From the NCBI GenBank assembly GCA_009917545.1, contig QZDW01000017.1, positions 1 through 64,000 on the forward strand: DNA of 64,000 nt. Reading direction: 5' to 3'. Origin of the DNA: a bacterium 1XD42-76 (GTDB lineage Bacteria > Bacillota > Clostridia > Lachnospirales > Lachnospiraceae). A model generated the notes under the pieces. It was not told the DNA's origin. It searched no databases and saw only the letters and a program-made list of their open reading frames with translations. The position numbers and the translations under genes were made by a program. The first letter of the stretch is position 1, and every line of letters begins with the position of its first letter. Below, piece by piece: positions 7,802 to 16,127 of the stretch.

Positions 7802-9322
7802 CTATTTTGGTTTATTTTTTGTCTGCAGATGTTTTTGCATAATGGAATCAAATTCATTTGCAGAATAACCCCAGTCTCTGAGCCGTCTTTCACGACGTTC
7901 CCTGCGAAGTGTCAGTTCCTGTTCTCTTCTGTGCTTCCGATAGGAAATTATTCCATATGTCAGGGCAGCAGCCAGGGAAACGACTGCCAGAGCGAGTAGA
8001 ATTTTTTTGAGTACAGGAAAAACAGAAGCAGCCAGGGAAGAGGCCGGGAGGATTCCGGAATCTTCCTCCTCGCCAGCAGCATCCTCTGTGGGAGTCTGGG
8101 AAGGTTCCAAAGCTCTGCCTGGTACTTCAATGGTATCTCCGGCATCGGAGCCAGGAGAGGCCTGATGTGTGTGAATATTCCCGGGGGTGAAACCGGGAAT
8201 CACGGCTGCTTCCAGATAGGCCTGTCCGACCTTATGTTCGCCATACATATAATCAATGCGGGCAACTGCAGTGCCGGGGGCCTGATTCCCCAGATCATAA
8301 CTTAATGAGGAGGTGACGTCAGCAAAATCGCCGTTGACAGGGAGCGTAATGGAGCTGTCGCTGTCAATAGAGAGGTGTGTCATCGTACCAGGAAAAATTC
8401 CTCCGATCGACAGGTCGTCCTCGATTTTCTCATAAGTACTGTCCTTTTCAGCAATGATTACAGATTTAAATTGACTGAATCCGAAATTGAACATAGCCTT
8501 TGTGTCCTGATAATGTGTCTGGTGGCCGTTTAGGACTACGGCGATCAGCTTAAGGTTGTCCCGGCTTGCACATGTCACAAGAGTGTTGCCGGCAAGTGTG
8601 GTATAGCCCGTCTTTCCACCGATGATGCCATTATAATATACAGACTCATTTTTCTTAATCATTTTATGGTGTGTATAGTAGCGCCATCCATCGGGATACT
8701 GCTTGAGCTGTCCGGGGAGAACGTCATAATATGTCGTTGAAGCAATTTCCACAAGAGCAGGATTGTCAAAGGCCGCTTTGGTAATCAATGCCATATCATA
8801 GGCAGAAGTATAGTGATTCTCATTATTAAGGCCGCTGGGATTGGCAAAATGGGAATTGGTGCACCCTAAAAATTCCGCCTTGCGGTTCATCAGTACGGCA
8901 AACTCTTCAATACTGCCGGAGCAGTGTTCTGCCAGAGCATTTGCAACCTCATTGGCAGATTGAAGCAAAAGCGCATAGAGGCAGTCCCTGACACTTAACT
9001 GATCTCCAACCCTGGCGCCCAGGATGGTAGCATTCTGCTCGAGTGAATTGACTGCGGTATTAGAAAAGGTTACAGTATCATCCAAATCACAGTTTTCCAA
9101 AATAATCAGTGCTGTAAGGATTTTGGTAATGCTGGCCGGGAAGTAGGATTCATGTATATTTTTGCCATACAAAACAGCGCCGGAATCAGCATCCATGAGA
9201 ATTCCCGCGTCTGCCTGAATCGAGATGTCGGAAGGCCATTCTGCATCCGCCAGAGACGTTTGAGCGGGAGTAATACCGCAGAAAAGGGCTGTACAGAGCA
9301 GAAAACATAAAAATTTCTTCAT
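7802..9322 (-). CDS. D-alanyl-D-alanine carboxypeptidase (class C-type low-mass PBP)
   Basis: A 506-residue S11-family DD-carboxypeptidase that trims the terminal D-Ala from peptidoglycan stem peptides outside the membrane. It has a signal peptide (about residues 1-26) and all three active-site motifs: SITK (Ser64, Lys67), SAN (Ser122, Asn124) and KTG (237-239). A beta-rich PBP5-like C-terminal domain follows, then an acidic linker, a membrane helix near residues 440-462 and a basic cytoplasmic tail, so it is held in the membrane at the C-terminus. The ATG at 9322 has an AAGGA site 12 bases upstream; the longer open frame to 9484 runs into repeat copy 10 and is not used. DacA/DacF-like; the exact paralog is unclear. 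Confidence 0.9.
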   Translation of the reverse strand: MKKFLCFLLCTALFCGITPAQTSLADAEWPSDISIQADAGILMDADSGAVLYGKNIHESYFPASITKILTALIILENCDLDDTVTFSNTAVNSLEQNATILGARVGDQLSVRDCLYALLLQSANEVANALAEHCSGSIEEFAVLMNRKAEFLGCTNSHFANPSGLNNENHYTSAYDMALITKAAFDNPALVEIASTTYYDVLPGQLKQYPDGWRYYTHHKMIKKNESVYYNGIIGGKTGYTTLAGNTLVTCASRDNLKLIAVVLNGHQTHYQDTKAMFNFGFSQFKSVIIAEKDSTYEKIEDDLSIGGIFPGTMTHLSIDSDSSITLPVNGDFADVTSSLSYDLGNQAPGTAVARIDYMYGEHKVGQAYLEAAVIPGFTPGNIHTHQASPGSDAGDTIEVPGRALEPSQTPTEDAAGEEEDSGILPASSLAASVFPVLKKILLALAVVSLAAALTYGIISYRKHRREQELTLRRERRERRLRDWGYSANEFDSIMQKHLQTKNKPK

Positions 9323-9347
9323 ATTTAATTCAATCCTTATATATGGT

Positions 9348-9450
9348 ACTATGAAAGTCCATCGCCGCAGGCGATTTAAGTCCAGGTATGCTAAATACGC
9401 CTGACTACTTTCATTCATGGTGGTGCGTTCAACTGCGGGCGCATGGAGGT
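9348..9450 (+). repeat. dispersed two-hairpin repeat, copy 10
   Basis: Full-length forward copy starting 25 bases upstream of the carboxypeptidase start, so any promoter of that gene must lie inside or beyond it. Hairpin one atcgcc-gca-ggcgat is perfect. Confidence 0.85.
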
Positions 9451-9595
9451 TTACTATGAAAGTCTCGCCGCCGTCAGGCGGCATAAATTCAGTGATACCC
9501 GATGCGCCTTAACTACTTTCATTCATGGTGGCGTGTTCATCTGTGGGGAAAGTTACTGAGTACAAGCCAGGCTCTGCACAGGCCGCCTGAAGGTT
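9451..9595 (+). repeat. dispersed two-hairpin repeat, copy 11, with internal insertion
   Basis: Directly abuts copy 10. Hairpin one is gccgcc-gtca-ggcggc. In the second hairpin about 39 extra bases (9548-9586) replace the right arm of the stem before the closing CTGAAGGTT. Confidence 0.75.
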
Positions 9596-9706
9596 ATGGG
9601 AATATTATTTTGATACTATTATATAGGAAGAGAAAAGACAAGTAAAGGCTTGAGATTCTTAAGATTTTTTTCAGTTGGTAAAGGGGATGTTAGATAAGGC
9701 CATATT

Positions 9707-9816
9707 ACTATGAAAGTCCCGCCGCCGTCAGGCGGCATAAATTCAGGTATGCCAAATGCGCCTTAACTATTTTCATTCGTGGTGGTGCCGCTCATTCGTG
9801 GGCACCTGGAGGTTTA
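9707..9816 (+). repeat. dispersed two-hairpin repeat, copy 12
   Basis: Full-length forward copy with hairpin one gccgcc-gtca-ggcggc. The stretch 9596-9706 between copies 11 and 12 is AT-rich and shows no gene. Confidence 0.85.
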
Positions 9817-9840
9817 CAACATCCCCTGTGATTTGTCTGC

Positions 9841-10590
9841 CTATAATCGGTTTGCTTTTTTCCAAAGGAATAGAATGGTGCCAAGAAAGGCAGCGCTCAT
9901 TCCGCCAAAGGTGGCAGCAATGCGGACAGCCGTGTCCATGAAAAAAGGCTCTGGAACGATATTGATTAACAGATCCGTGGCCGGATTAAGGATCCAGAGG
10001 TCATTATCAAAGAAGATATGGTGGAAAACTATAAAATATTTTGAGAAGTTTGTGGATATCACAGCCGTGATAAGAAGCGCAGCCGCAAAAAACACCGCCA
10101 TGCCCGCACAGAGAGACGCAAATACATGTTTCATTAAAAGTGCTCTTTGTGCAGGATATCTTTTCCGCAGGGAAACAATGAGGAGAGCATAAGAAGCCGT
10201 AACGAGTAAACCGAACCGGCGCAACCACAGCCCGCCGATGAATAGCCTCTGCACGTCCTCCATATGGGCGATCTCCCTTTCATTGAAAAATTCACGGGTT
10301 TCGCCACCAATCGTGGTATATACGTGCAAATCCGCCCGCTTACCGCGCAGAAAGGCCATCATTTCGTCGGTGACAGTTAAAAGGTCATCCATCGTCATCT
10401 CCGGCAGGTCGTCAAGGACGTGGTATTTCGTGTACTCCGCTTCATAATAACCCGGAGTCCAGTAAGCCACGGCCTCGATCGACGTGATAAGCAGGCTGAC
10501 CATAATACAGAGGGCACTAAAGAACCCGGAGATGCGGACAGGCCACAGGGAAAAACAATCTTTACTGGAAGGTGATACGTTTATGTTCAT
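9841..10590 (-). CDS. DUF1461 (TIGR01906) integral membrane protein
   Basis: A 249-residue membrane protein with about four to five hydrophobic helices: one N-terminal (residues ~19-42), then an extracytoplasmic domain containing the family motif FNEREIAHMEDV, then helices near 127-145, 155-180 and 222-243. The motif and the topology fit the DUF1461/TIGR01906 family of Firmicutes membrane proteins, whose function is unknown. The ATG at 10590 has a GGAG site at a good distance. It follows the SH3-domain gene in the same direction, 53 bases after its stop, so the two may be co-transcribed. Confidence 0.75.
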   Translation of the reverse strand: MNINVSPSSKDCFSLWPVRISGFFSALCIMVSLLITSIEAVAYWTPGYYEAEYTKYHVLDDLPEMTMDDLLTVTDEMMAFLRGKRADLHVYTTIGGETREFFNEREIAHMEDVQRLFIGGLWLRRFGLLVTASYALLIVSLRKRYPAQRALLMKHVFASLCAGMAVFFAAALLITAVISTNFSKYFIVFHHIFFDNDLWILNPATDLLINIVPEPFFMDTAVRIAATFGGMSAAFLGTILFLWKKANRL

Positions 10591-10643
10591 TTTGATACTC
10601 CATTATAAGCTGAAAGGAACTATATTTTATGTAAACTAAGAAG

Positions 10644-11483
10644 CTATTCGGAAGCGGTCAGATACTGTTTGGAAACATAGGCCTCCTGTCCGTTGTACAT
10701 AATAACAGCCCATTCAGCATCATGATCTCTGACGTATTCTACGGCCACGCCCGGGTCGAGCTTGCCAATACGATTCTGAAGGTTGGCCGAGGACGGTGAA
10801 TTGCGGACATTAAGGGTCGCGGTCGTCTTGTAGGCCGCTGTGGCCGCTGCTGTAGTCGTTGTTTCCTCCACAGTTGGATCCACGGTAGGAAGAGGCTCTG
10901 TTGTGGGAGCCGCAGTCGTGGCAGTCGTAGCAGGCGGTGCAGTAGTCTCACTCGTGGGATCCTTTTTGGGCGTAAGGATACGGATCAGGAAAATCAAAAC
11001 AACAACGAGAATGATAGGAATGAGAAGCTTCAGTATATCCCCTCCGCTGAGAGCAGACTTATTTCTTCGTCTGCTGCGGCTCTGTCTGCCAGACGGCAGG
11101 ACGCTGCGGCCGCGTTCCTGTGGTGTGCTTTTATTCTCTTTGGAAAACCTGCGGAACTCCTGGGAAAGGATGCGTGCAGCCGAAGCAGCGGCAGCCGGAT
11201 CATCGTCGCCGTCTCTTGAGGCTTTGGCTCCGATCGAGAGAATCTGCAGATAATGCTCGGCGGCGGATTTCGTGATCCATTGTTCTTCGTAAAGGTCGCG
11301 GACCATTTTATCAGGCTTTCCTTCTACAATGCCTGCCCGGTCACATTGCAGCCGTATCATGTATTCAATCGTCTGTTTGGCCTTTACCATCACCGCATTG
11401 TATTTTTTTTGGTTCATCAGGCGCTCAGTGTCCTGAGCACTTTTCTGTATTTTTTCCCAGATGCCGGAATTGTCTCTTCCCAT
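10644..11483 (-). CDS. membrane protein with DUF4145-like and SH3b domains
   Basis: A 279-residue protein. Residues ~10-110 are a helical region resembling DUF4145 (AKQTIEYMIRL, with a later EHYLQILSIGAKAS). A Ser/Arg-rich stretch and one membrane helix (LLIPIILVVVLIFLI) follow, then a Thr/Ala-rich linker of about 50 residues, and a C-terminal bacterial SH3 domain (TLNVRNSPS ... YVSKQYL). The topology suggests a cytoplasmic N-terminus and an SH3 domain facing the wall, where such domains usually bind peptidoglycan. The ATG at 11483 has a GGGGGG purine site; the upstream extension has none. The combination is unusual. Confidence 0.7.
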   Translation of the reverse strand: MGRDNSGIWEKIQKSAQDTERLMNQKKYNAVMVKAKQTIEYMIRLQCDRAGIVEGKPDKMVRDLYEEQWITKSAAEHYLQILSIGAKASRDGDDDPAAAASAARILSQEFRRFSKENKSTPQERGRSVLPSGRQSRSRRRNKSALSGGDILKLLIPIILVVVLIFLIRILTPKKDPTSETTAPPATTATTAAPTTEPLPTVDPTVEETTTTAAATAAYKTTATLNVRNSPSSANLQNRIGKLDPGVAVEYVRDHDAEWAVIMYNGQEAYVSKQYLTASE

Positions 11484-11577
11484 ACTGTCCCCCCTCTGAT
11501 GTATGTTTACCCGGATACGGGTGCTTCTATGTGTTGCTGATATAGTTATTATAATAGAATTTTCACGATTTTGCATT

Positions 11578-11617
11578 AACATTTTGTAAACTTTCACAAA
11601 ATGTTAAGATTTTTTTT
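11578..11617. promoter_or_regulatory. 10-bp inverted repeat upstream of SH3 gene
   Basis: Perfect arms aacattttgt (11578-11587) and acaaaatgtt (11596-11605) with an 8-base spacer, then a T run at 11610-11617 on the plus strand. It could be an operator for the minus-strand SH3 gene, whose likely TATAAT lies about 25-30 bases downstream, or a plus-strand terminator, although no plus-strand gene precedes it. Confidence 0.45.
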
Positions 11618-11630
11618 GAAAAATCAAAAT

Positions 11631-11740
11631 AAACCTTCCTGCGCCCGTAGTTGAGTGCGCCACCATGAATGAAAGTAATCCAGGCGCATTTGGCATCCCT
11701 GAATATATGCTGCCTGCTGGCGGCGAGACTTTTAAAGTAA
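11631..11740 (-). repeat. dispersed two-hairpin repeat, copy 13
   Basis: Full-length reversed copy between the divergent SH3 and trmB genes. It ends ten bases before the trmB -35 box. Confidence 0.85.
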
Positions 11741-11749
11741 GAAAGCTCC

Positions 11750-11778
11750 TTGTCAAGGAAGAATAAAGGTGATAAAAT
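11750..11778 (+). promoter_or_regulatory. candidate promoter of trmB
   Basis: TTGTCA at 11750-11755 and TAAAAT at 11773-11778 with a 17-base spacer, 36 bases before the trmB start. Confidence 0.6.
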
Positions 11779-11814
11779 GTAGACACAACGATATGACGGA
11801 TGGAGGAAAATGTG

Positions 11815-12459
11815 ATGAGATTACGCCATATCAAGGGTGCGGAGGAGGAGATCGCCAACAGCCCTTTTGTGGTCCAGGATCCGGCGGCTTTCAAAGGGAG
11901 ATGGTGTGAGCTTTTTGGAAACAGCAATCCTGTCCATATTGAGATCGGGATGGGAAAGGGCAGGTTTATCATGGAGTTGGCCGGACAGAATCCCGGAATC
12001 AACTATATTGGTATTGAACGGTATTCCAGCGTTCTTCTGCGCGGGCTTCAAAAGCGTGCCGGGCTTACGCTCCCGAATATTTATTTTATCAGGCTGGATG
12101 CTTTGGAGCTATCCGAGGTGTTTGGAGAGAATGAGGTGGAGCGGATCTATCTGAATTTTTCGGATCCGTGGCCGAAAGACCGGCATGCGAAAAGACGGCT
12201 GACCTCGGAGCGTTTTCTGGCAGTTTATGATAAGATTTTGCAGCAGGATGGTCAGATTGAGTTCAAGACTGATAACAGGGACTTATTTGAATATTCTCTG
12301 GAATCAATCCCGGCGGCCGGCTGGCAGGTCAGCTGGATGACATTTGATCTGCATCGCAGTGAAGTGGCAGCCAGTAATGTCATGACAGAATATGAGATCA
12401 AGTTCGCCTCGGAGGGACATCCGATCTGTAAGTTGACGGCCATGCGCGGGATGAAGTGA
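11815..12459 (+). CDS. trmB: tRNA (guanine-N7-)-methyltransferase
   Basis: A 214-residue TrmB, which uses S-adenosylmethionine to make m7G46 in the variable loop of tRNAs. Visible are the SAM-binding EIGMGKGRF near residues 43-51, the NYIGIE segment, and the family signature DPWPKDRHAKRR near 119-130. The length is normal. The start chosen is ATG 11815, with GGAGG nine bases upstream; the ATG at 11800 lies at that ribosome site and is rejected. It is followed by a small unannotated frame and trxA in the same direction. Confidence 0.93.
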   Translation: MRLRHIKGAEEEIANSPFVVQDPAAFKGRWCELFGNSNPVHIEIGMGKGRFIMELAGQNPGINYIGIERYSSVLLRGLQKRAGLTLPNIYFIRLDALELSEVFGENEVERIYLNFSDPWPKDRHAKRRLTSERFLAVYDKILQQDGQIEFKTDNRDLFEYSLESIPAAGWQVSWMTFDLHRSEVAASNVMTEYEIKFASEGHPICKLTAMRGMK

Positions 12460-12578
12460 GGTATGTCTGCCGATTTGCCTGTAAATGATGGCAGAATTGG
12501 CAGCAAAGGCCAGGGAATAGGGACAGGCTGTCTGCATATACTAAGTAACAATGAGAGAACAGGAAGGCAGCGGGCGGC

Positions 12579-12719
12579 ATGGATATGAAATCCAGGATTA
12601 TCAGGAGTCTGTCACAGGCCACTTGTGATAAGGCGGAGCTGAACCGGAGGATTTTGAGGCTGAAGAAATGTTTTGACGAAGCAAATGCTGCGCTCGGCGG
12701 CAGGAAAAAGAAAAAATAA
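12579..12719 (+). CDS. small basic helical protein, 46 residues
   Basis: A short open frame beginning MDMKSRI and ending with four lysines, rich in Lys, Arg, Leu and Glu with heptad-like spacing of Ile/Leu, as in a short amphipathic helix. A GGAAGG sequence 11 bases upstream is a possible ribosome site. The stop is 13 bases before trxA. No family is recognised. It may be a real small protein or a chance frame. Confidence 0.4.
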   Translation: MDMKSRIIRSLSQATCDKAELNRRILRLKKCFDEANAALGGRKKKK

Positions 12720-12732
12720 AGGAGAGACATTC

Positions 12733-13050
12733 ATGGAGAAAATATTTACAAGCACGAATTTTGACACGGAGGTTTTAGGTTCTGACAAGCCTGCAGTAGT
12801 AGATTTTTTTGCTACCTGGTGCGGCCCCTGTAAGATGATGGCCCCGGTGATTGAAGCGCTGGCAGAGGAATATGAAGGCAGAGTGACAATCGGTAAGCTG
12901 GATGTTGACGAGAACGGGGATATTGCGGCCAGATACGGCGTGATGACGATTCCTACAATCTTTTTATTCAAGGATGGCAAAATCGTCTCTAAAACGGTCG
13001 GCGTCCAGGATAAGAATTCCCTGAAGCGCCAGATCGACGCTATGCTGTAA
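12733..13050 (+). CDS. trxA: thioredoxin
   Basis: A 105-residue thioredoxin with the redox motif WCGPC (Cys30, Cys33), the conserved Asp24 region (VVDFFATWC) and the cis-proline loop MTIPT near residue 73. It reduces protein disulfides in the cytoplasm. The ATG at 12733 has GGAGAG at proper spacing; the longer frame from 12673 has no ribosome site. The stop codon TAA coincides with the first bases of a degenerate repeat copy, so the repeat edge supplies the stop. Confidence 0.95.
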   Translation: MEKIFTSTNFDTEVLGSDKPAVVDFFATWCGPCKMMAPVIEALAEEYEGRVTIGKLDVDENGDIAARYGVMTIPTIFLFKDGKIVSKTVGVQDKNSLKRQIDAML

Positions 13051-13158
13051 CCTTCCTGCGCCGGCCAGCGGACTCACCACCGTCCCATGAAAGTCCGGCG
13101 GGCGTACTTGGTATACTTGAATCCAGATCACCTGATGGCGATAGGACTTTTAAAGTAA
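13048..13158 (-). repeat. dispersed two-hairpin repeat, copy 14 (degenerate)
   Basis: Reversed copy beginning TAACCTTCCTGCGCC at the trxA stop codon and ending GGACTTTTAAAGTAA. The middle is diverged. Confidence 0.7.
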
Positions 13159-13226
13159 TCAGATAAAAAACATGCGGCTTCTGTAGGGCAGCGGGAGCTT
13201 TTCCGTATATGCAGAAGCGACAAGGA

Positions 13227-13260
13227 AAACGCCATAAAAGTACAATTTTTATGGCGTTTT
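13227..13260 (+). terminator. intrinsic terminator between trxA and tRNA-Lys
   Basis: Inverted repeat aaaacgccataaaa (13227-13240) / ttttatggcgtttt (13247-13260) with a short loop and a closing T run. The A run on the other side makes it usable on both strands. Confidence 0.75.
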
Positions 13261-13300
13261 CAATAAAATTAAATTTTTCTAAAAAATTTGAAAAAAAGTG

Positions 13301-13329
13301 TTGACTTTTGAGGATATATCCCCTATAAT
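13301..13329 (+). promoter_or_regulatory. promoter of tRNA-Lys gene
   Basis: TTGACT at 13301-13306, 17-base spacer, perfect TATAAT at 13324-13329, 27 bases before the tRNA. Confidence 0.85.
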
Positions 13330-13356
13330 AGTGCACATGTTAAGGAAATAAAGCAA

Positions 13357-13429
13357 GCGCCTTTAGCTCAGTTGGTAGAGCAGTAGACTCTTAATCTATT
13401 TGTCCAGGGTTCGAGTCCCTGAAGGCGCA
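13357..13429 (+). tRNA. tRNA-Lys (anticodon CTT)
   Basis: A 73-base gene that folds into a normal cloverleaf: acceptor GCGCCTT/AAGGCGC, D arm GCTC/GAGC, anticodon stem GTAGA/TCTAT with loop CTCTTAA (anticodon CTT, Lys), and TPsiC stem CAGGG/CCCTG with loop TTCGAGT. The discriminator base is A. The encoded 3' CCA is absent and must be added after transcription. It stands alone behind its own strong promoter. Confidence 0.95.
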
Positions 13430-13544
13430 CTGGAAAGTACTGTTTTTGCAGACATGGATGCTGCGGGGACGGTGCTTTTTTTATTTCCAGATACAATGGA
13501 CGGTCGGATATACCTGTATGCTCTATCCGTCCTGCAATCTGGTA

Positions 13545-13560
13545 AAGACTTTCACAGTAA
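13545..13560 (-). repeat. dispersed repeat remnant
   Basis: AAGACTTTCACAGTAA matches only the terminal bases of a reversed repeat copy and abuts copy 15, as in the tandem junctions elsewhere. Confidence 0.5.
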
Positions 13561-13666
13561 CCTTCCTGCGCCCACAGGTGAGCGCACTACCATGAATGAA
13601 AGTAAATCAGGTGCATTTGGCATACCTGAACGTAGATCGCCTGCGGCGATGGGACTTTCACAGTAA
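13557..13666 (-). repeat. dispersed two-hairpin repeat, copy 15
   Basis: Full-length reversed copy with perfect hairpin atcgcc-tgc-ggcgat. It lies just upstream of the GH5 gene. Confidence 0.85.
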
Positions 13667-13690
13667 CAAAAGATTTATAAGGAGGAGAGC

Positions 13691-14746
13691 ATGATGAGAG
13701 GCAGGAAAAAACGTGGTTTTATGTTGTTTGTATATTTGATGATGATAACAGGGATGTCACTCGCCGGATTTCCGCTGTCCAGAGCCTGGGCAGAACCCGC
13801 TGACACAGCAGTTGTTACGCCCTTATCGGAGCATGGGGCTTTGAGAGTGGAACAGGGCGCTCTTGTGGATGGAAAAGGGGAAAAATTTCAGCTTCGCGGG
13901 ATGTCCACGCATGGGCTTACCTGGTTTCCTGAGTATGTATGTGAGGAAACATTCCGTACACTCCGGGACGACTGGAAAACGAATTGTGTCCGCCTTGCCA
14001 TGTATACAGAGGAATATGGCGGCTATTGCAGCGGGGGGAATAAGGACGAGCTGAAGGCGCTTGTGCGAAAAGGCGTTGATACAGCTACAGAGCTGGGAAT
14101 GTATGTGATTATTGACTGGCATATCCTGAACGATGGCGACCCCAATATTCACAAGACAGAAGCAATGGAATTTTTCGGGGAAATATCAGCGCTTTATAAA
14201 GATCAGGGAAATGTGATTTATGAGATCTGTAATGAGCCGAACGGTACAGCTGACTGGGAATGCATTAAAAGATACGCGAATGAAGTGATTCCGGTCATCC
14301 GCCAGAATGACAGTGATGCTGTAATTATCGTGGGGACACCGACATGGAGCCAGGAGATCGACAAGGCGGCAGAAGCGCCCCTGGAATTTGATAATGTTCT
14401 CTATGCGCTTCATTTCTATGCTGCGACGCATACGGACTGGCTCCGCGAACGGCTCAGGGGCTGTGCCCAGAAAGGACTACCTGTATTTGTCAGCGAATTT
14501 GGTATGTGTGACGCCAATGGAAACGGAAACAATGATTTTGTTCAGGCAGAACAGTGGCTTGGATTGTTGGATGAGTATAAGATAGGCTATTGCTGCTGGA
14601 ATCTGGCAAATAAGGCCGAGGCGAGCAGTGTGCTCCAGCCGTCCAGCCAGAAGCTATCCGGCTGGACAGAGGAAGATCTGAGTGAAAGCGGAAAGTGGAT
14701 TTCCGGGTATTTCAGACAGCGTTCCCTGGAGGAAAACGGCGTTTAA
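13691..14746 (+). CDS. secreted GH5 family glycoside hydrolase (endoglucanase-like)
   Basis: A 351-residue exported enzyme with a signal peptide (about residues 1-34, ending AWA). The GH5 (beta/alpha)8 barrel shows RGMSTHGL near 69-76, Arg101 in CVRLAMY, the acid/base Glu182 in ICNEPNG, the HFYAATH segment, and the nucleophile Glu269 in FVSEFG. This is the pattern of endo-beta-1,4-glucanases of GH5 subfamily 2, with mannanase as an alternative. No carbohydrate-binding module or dockerin follows. A strong AAGGAGGAG ribosome site precedes the start. Its last four bases overlap the convergent Sel1-repeat gene. Confidence 0.88.
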   Translation: MMRGRKKRGFMLFVYLMMITGMSLAGFPLSRAWAEPADTAVVTPLSEHGALRVEQGALVDGKGEKFQLRGMSTHGLTWFPEYVCEETFRTLRDDWKTNCVRLAMYTEEYGGYCSGGNKDELKALVRKGVDTATELGMYVIIDWHILNDGDPNIHKTEAMEFFGEISALYKDQGNVIYEICNEPNGTADWECIKRYANEVIPVIRQNDSDAVIIVGTPTWSQEIDKAAEAPLEFDNVLYALHFYAATHTDWLRERLRGCAQKGLPVFVSEFGMCDANGNGNNDFVQAEQWLGLLDEYKIGYCCWNLANKAEASSVLQPSSQKLSGWTEEDLSESGKWISGYFRQRSLEENGV

Positions 14747-15978
14747 CGGCGGATCCATTTTCCAAACAGAGTCCTTTTGTATTTGGCGAGTTCATCCCTG
14801 GCTTCCTGGCGGCTCTCAGCTTTCTTCAGAAGCTCCACGCCTCTCTTTATATCCTCCGGCACGCCCAGGCCCTGACAGTAGATCGTGCCGAGCATATACT
14901 GGGTTTCCAGATTATTCCAGTTGACCTGTTCCAAAAATTCCCGGGCCTTTACGAAGTCTCTGGGAGTTCCCAGGCCGTAGAAACAGCATTTTCCCAGATA
15001 GAAGACGCCCCATGTACTGCCATCCTGATAGGCGCGCAGGAGAAGCGGAAACGCTTTTTCATAGTCCTGTTCTACCTCTTCGCCTTTGTAGTACAGAGCG
15101 CCCAGACGGTTGAAGCAGCCTGTATTCTGTGCTCCCTCGATGCCCTTTTCATAGCACTCTACGGCGTAACGGAAGTCTTTGGGTACGAATTTTCCTTCCT
15201 CGTAGGCAAGCCCGACGTAAAACCAGGCGTCCGCTTCCCCGCCTTCGGCTGCTTGCCGAAACCATTGGAAGGCTTCCTCCTTCTGTCCGGCTCCATGCAG
15301 TTCTTTTGCATAGATATACTGGTGGACAGGGTATCCATGTTCTGCGCCCATGCGCCAGATCCCTTCGGCCTTCTGGGGCTGGGGAGCAATGAAGCGATCG
15401 TCGCCCTGCGTGTAGTAGCGGTTTAAATTGTTACCGGCATAGTAGACGCCGTTTTGGAAGGATTTGAGGAACCAGCCCTCACATTTGGCAATGTTTTCCC
15501 TCATATATGCATCAGAGGCCGCCCGGTCTCCGGGAAATGGATCGCGTCCGAAGATTTCGAGGAAATCCCACCAGAAATAAACATTGCCGACCGTGTACTG
15601 GCAGAAGGGCTCTCCCTGTTCAGCCTTTTTCAGAACAATATCAAAGGCCTCTTTCAGGTTAGTAAAGGGCATCTTGGCCCGCATGGAGGAGGAAAGCTCG
15701 CCGCTTCTCAGCGCCAGAAGTACTCCGAGCGCACTTCCCTGCTCAACGGCTTTGTGCATCAGGTGAGTCGCCTGTCTGTCGTCCTCTGGAAAGCCATGTC
15801 CGCGCCACATGTACTGATAGCCGCAAAAGCATCGTGCAAGCAGGGCTGTGGCATCTCCATCGCCTGCATTTGAGGCCTGTTCCAGGAGCTGAAAGGCTTC
15901 CTGCCCGCGTCCTGAGGACATTTCATAAAAAAGATAGCGAAGCGACAGCTCAACGGCGTCGCTGAAATAGTTACCCAT
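14743..15978 (-). CDS. Sel1-repeat (TPR-like) protein
   Basis: A 411-residue soluble protein built from Sel1-like repeats, each about 36 residues with A-x-x-G-x-x-x-A and L-G-x-x-Y/C-x-x-G cores; at least eight units can be seen (for example AWFYVGLAYEEGKF, ALYYKGEEVEQDYEKA, YFLGKC-like units, TIYCQGLGVPED). Such solenoids act as protein-interaction scaffolds. There is no signal peptide or fused catalytic domain. It is a single gene between the convergent GH5 gene and the divergent P1 peptidase gene. No specific partner can be named. Confidence 0.8.
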   Translation of the reverse strand: MGNYFSDAVELSLRYLFYEMSSGRGQEAFQLLEQASNAGDGDATALLARCFCGYQYMWRGHGFPEDDRQATHLMHKAVEQGSALGVLLALRSGELSSSMRAKMPFTNLKEAFDIVLKKAEQGEPFCQYTVGNVYFWWDFLEIFGRDPFPGDRAASDAYMRENIAKCEGWFLKSFQNGVYYAGNNLNRYYTQGDDRFIAPQPQKAEGIWRMGAEHGYPVHQYIYAKELHGAGQKEEAFQWFRQAAEGGEADAWFYVGLAYEEGKFVPKDFRYAVECYEKGIEGAQNTGCFNRLGALYYKGEEVEQDYEKAFPLLLRAYQDGSTWGVFYLGKCCFYGLGTPRDFVKAREFLEQVNWNNLETQYMLGTIYCQGLGVPEDIKRGVELLKKAESRQEARDELAKYKRTLFGKWIRR

Positions 15979-16127
15979 ATAGATACCCCCCGTTTGGTTG
16001 ATTGAGTAATCGGTAGATTCTCTGTCAGAATTGTACCATATCTGAGAGGAAATGCCAATATTTTGTGACAGTTCAGATAGGTCTGTACTTCTGCCAAAGG
16101 CGGATAAAAAATGATTTGGAGGAGAGA

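Noticed and set aside
9323-9484. 54-residue N-terminal extension of the DD-carboxypeptidase
   Set aside because: It is made of repeat sequence, and a proper ribosome site and signal peptide begin at 9322.
11800-11814. Earlier ATG for trmB
   Set aside because: It lies at the GGAGG ribosome site serving the ATG at 11815.
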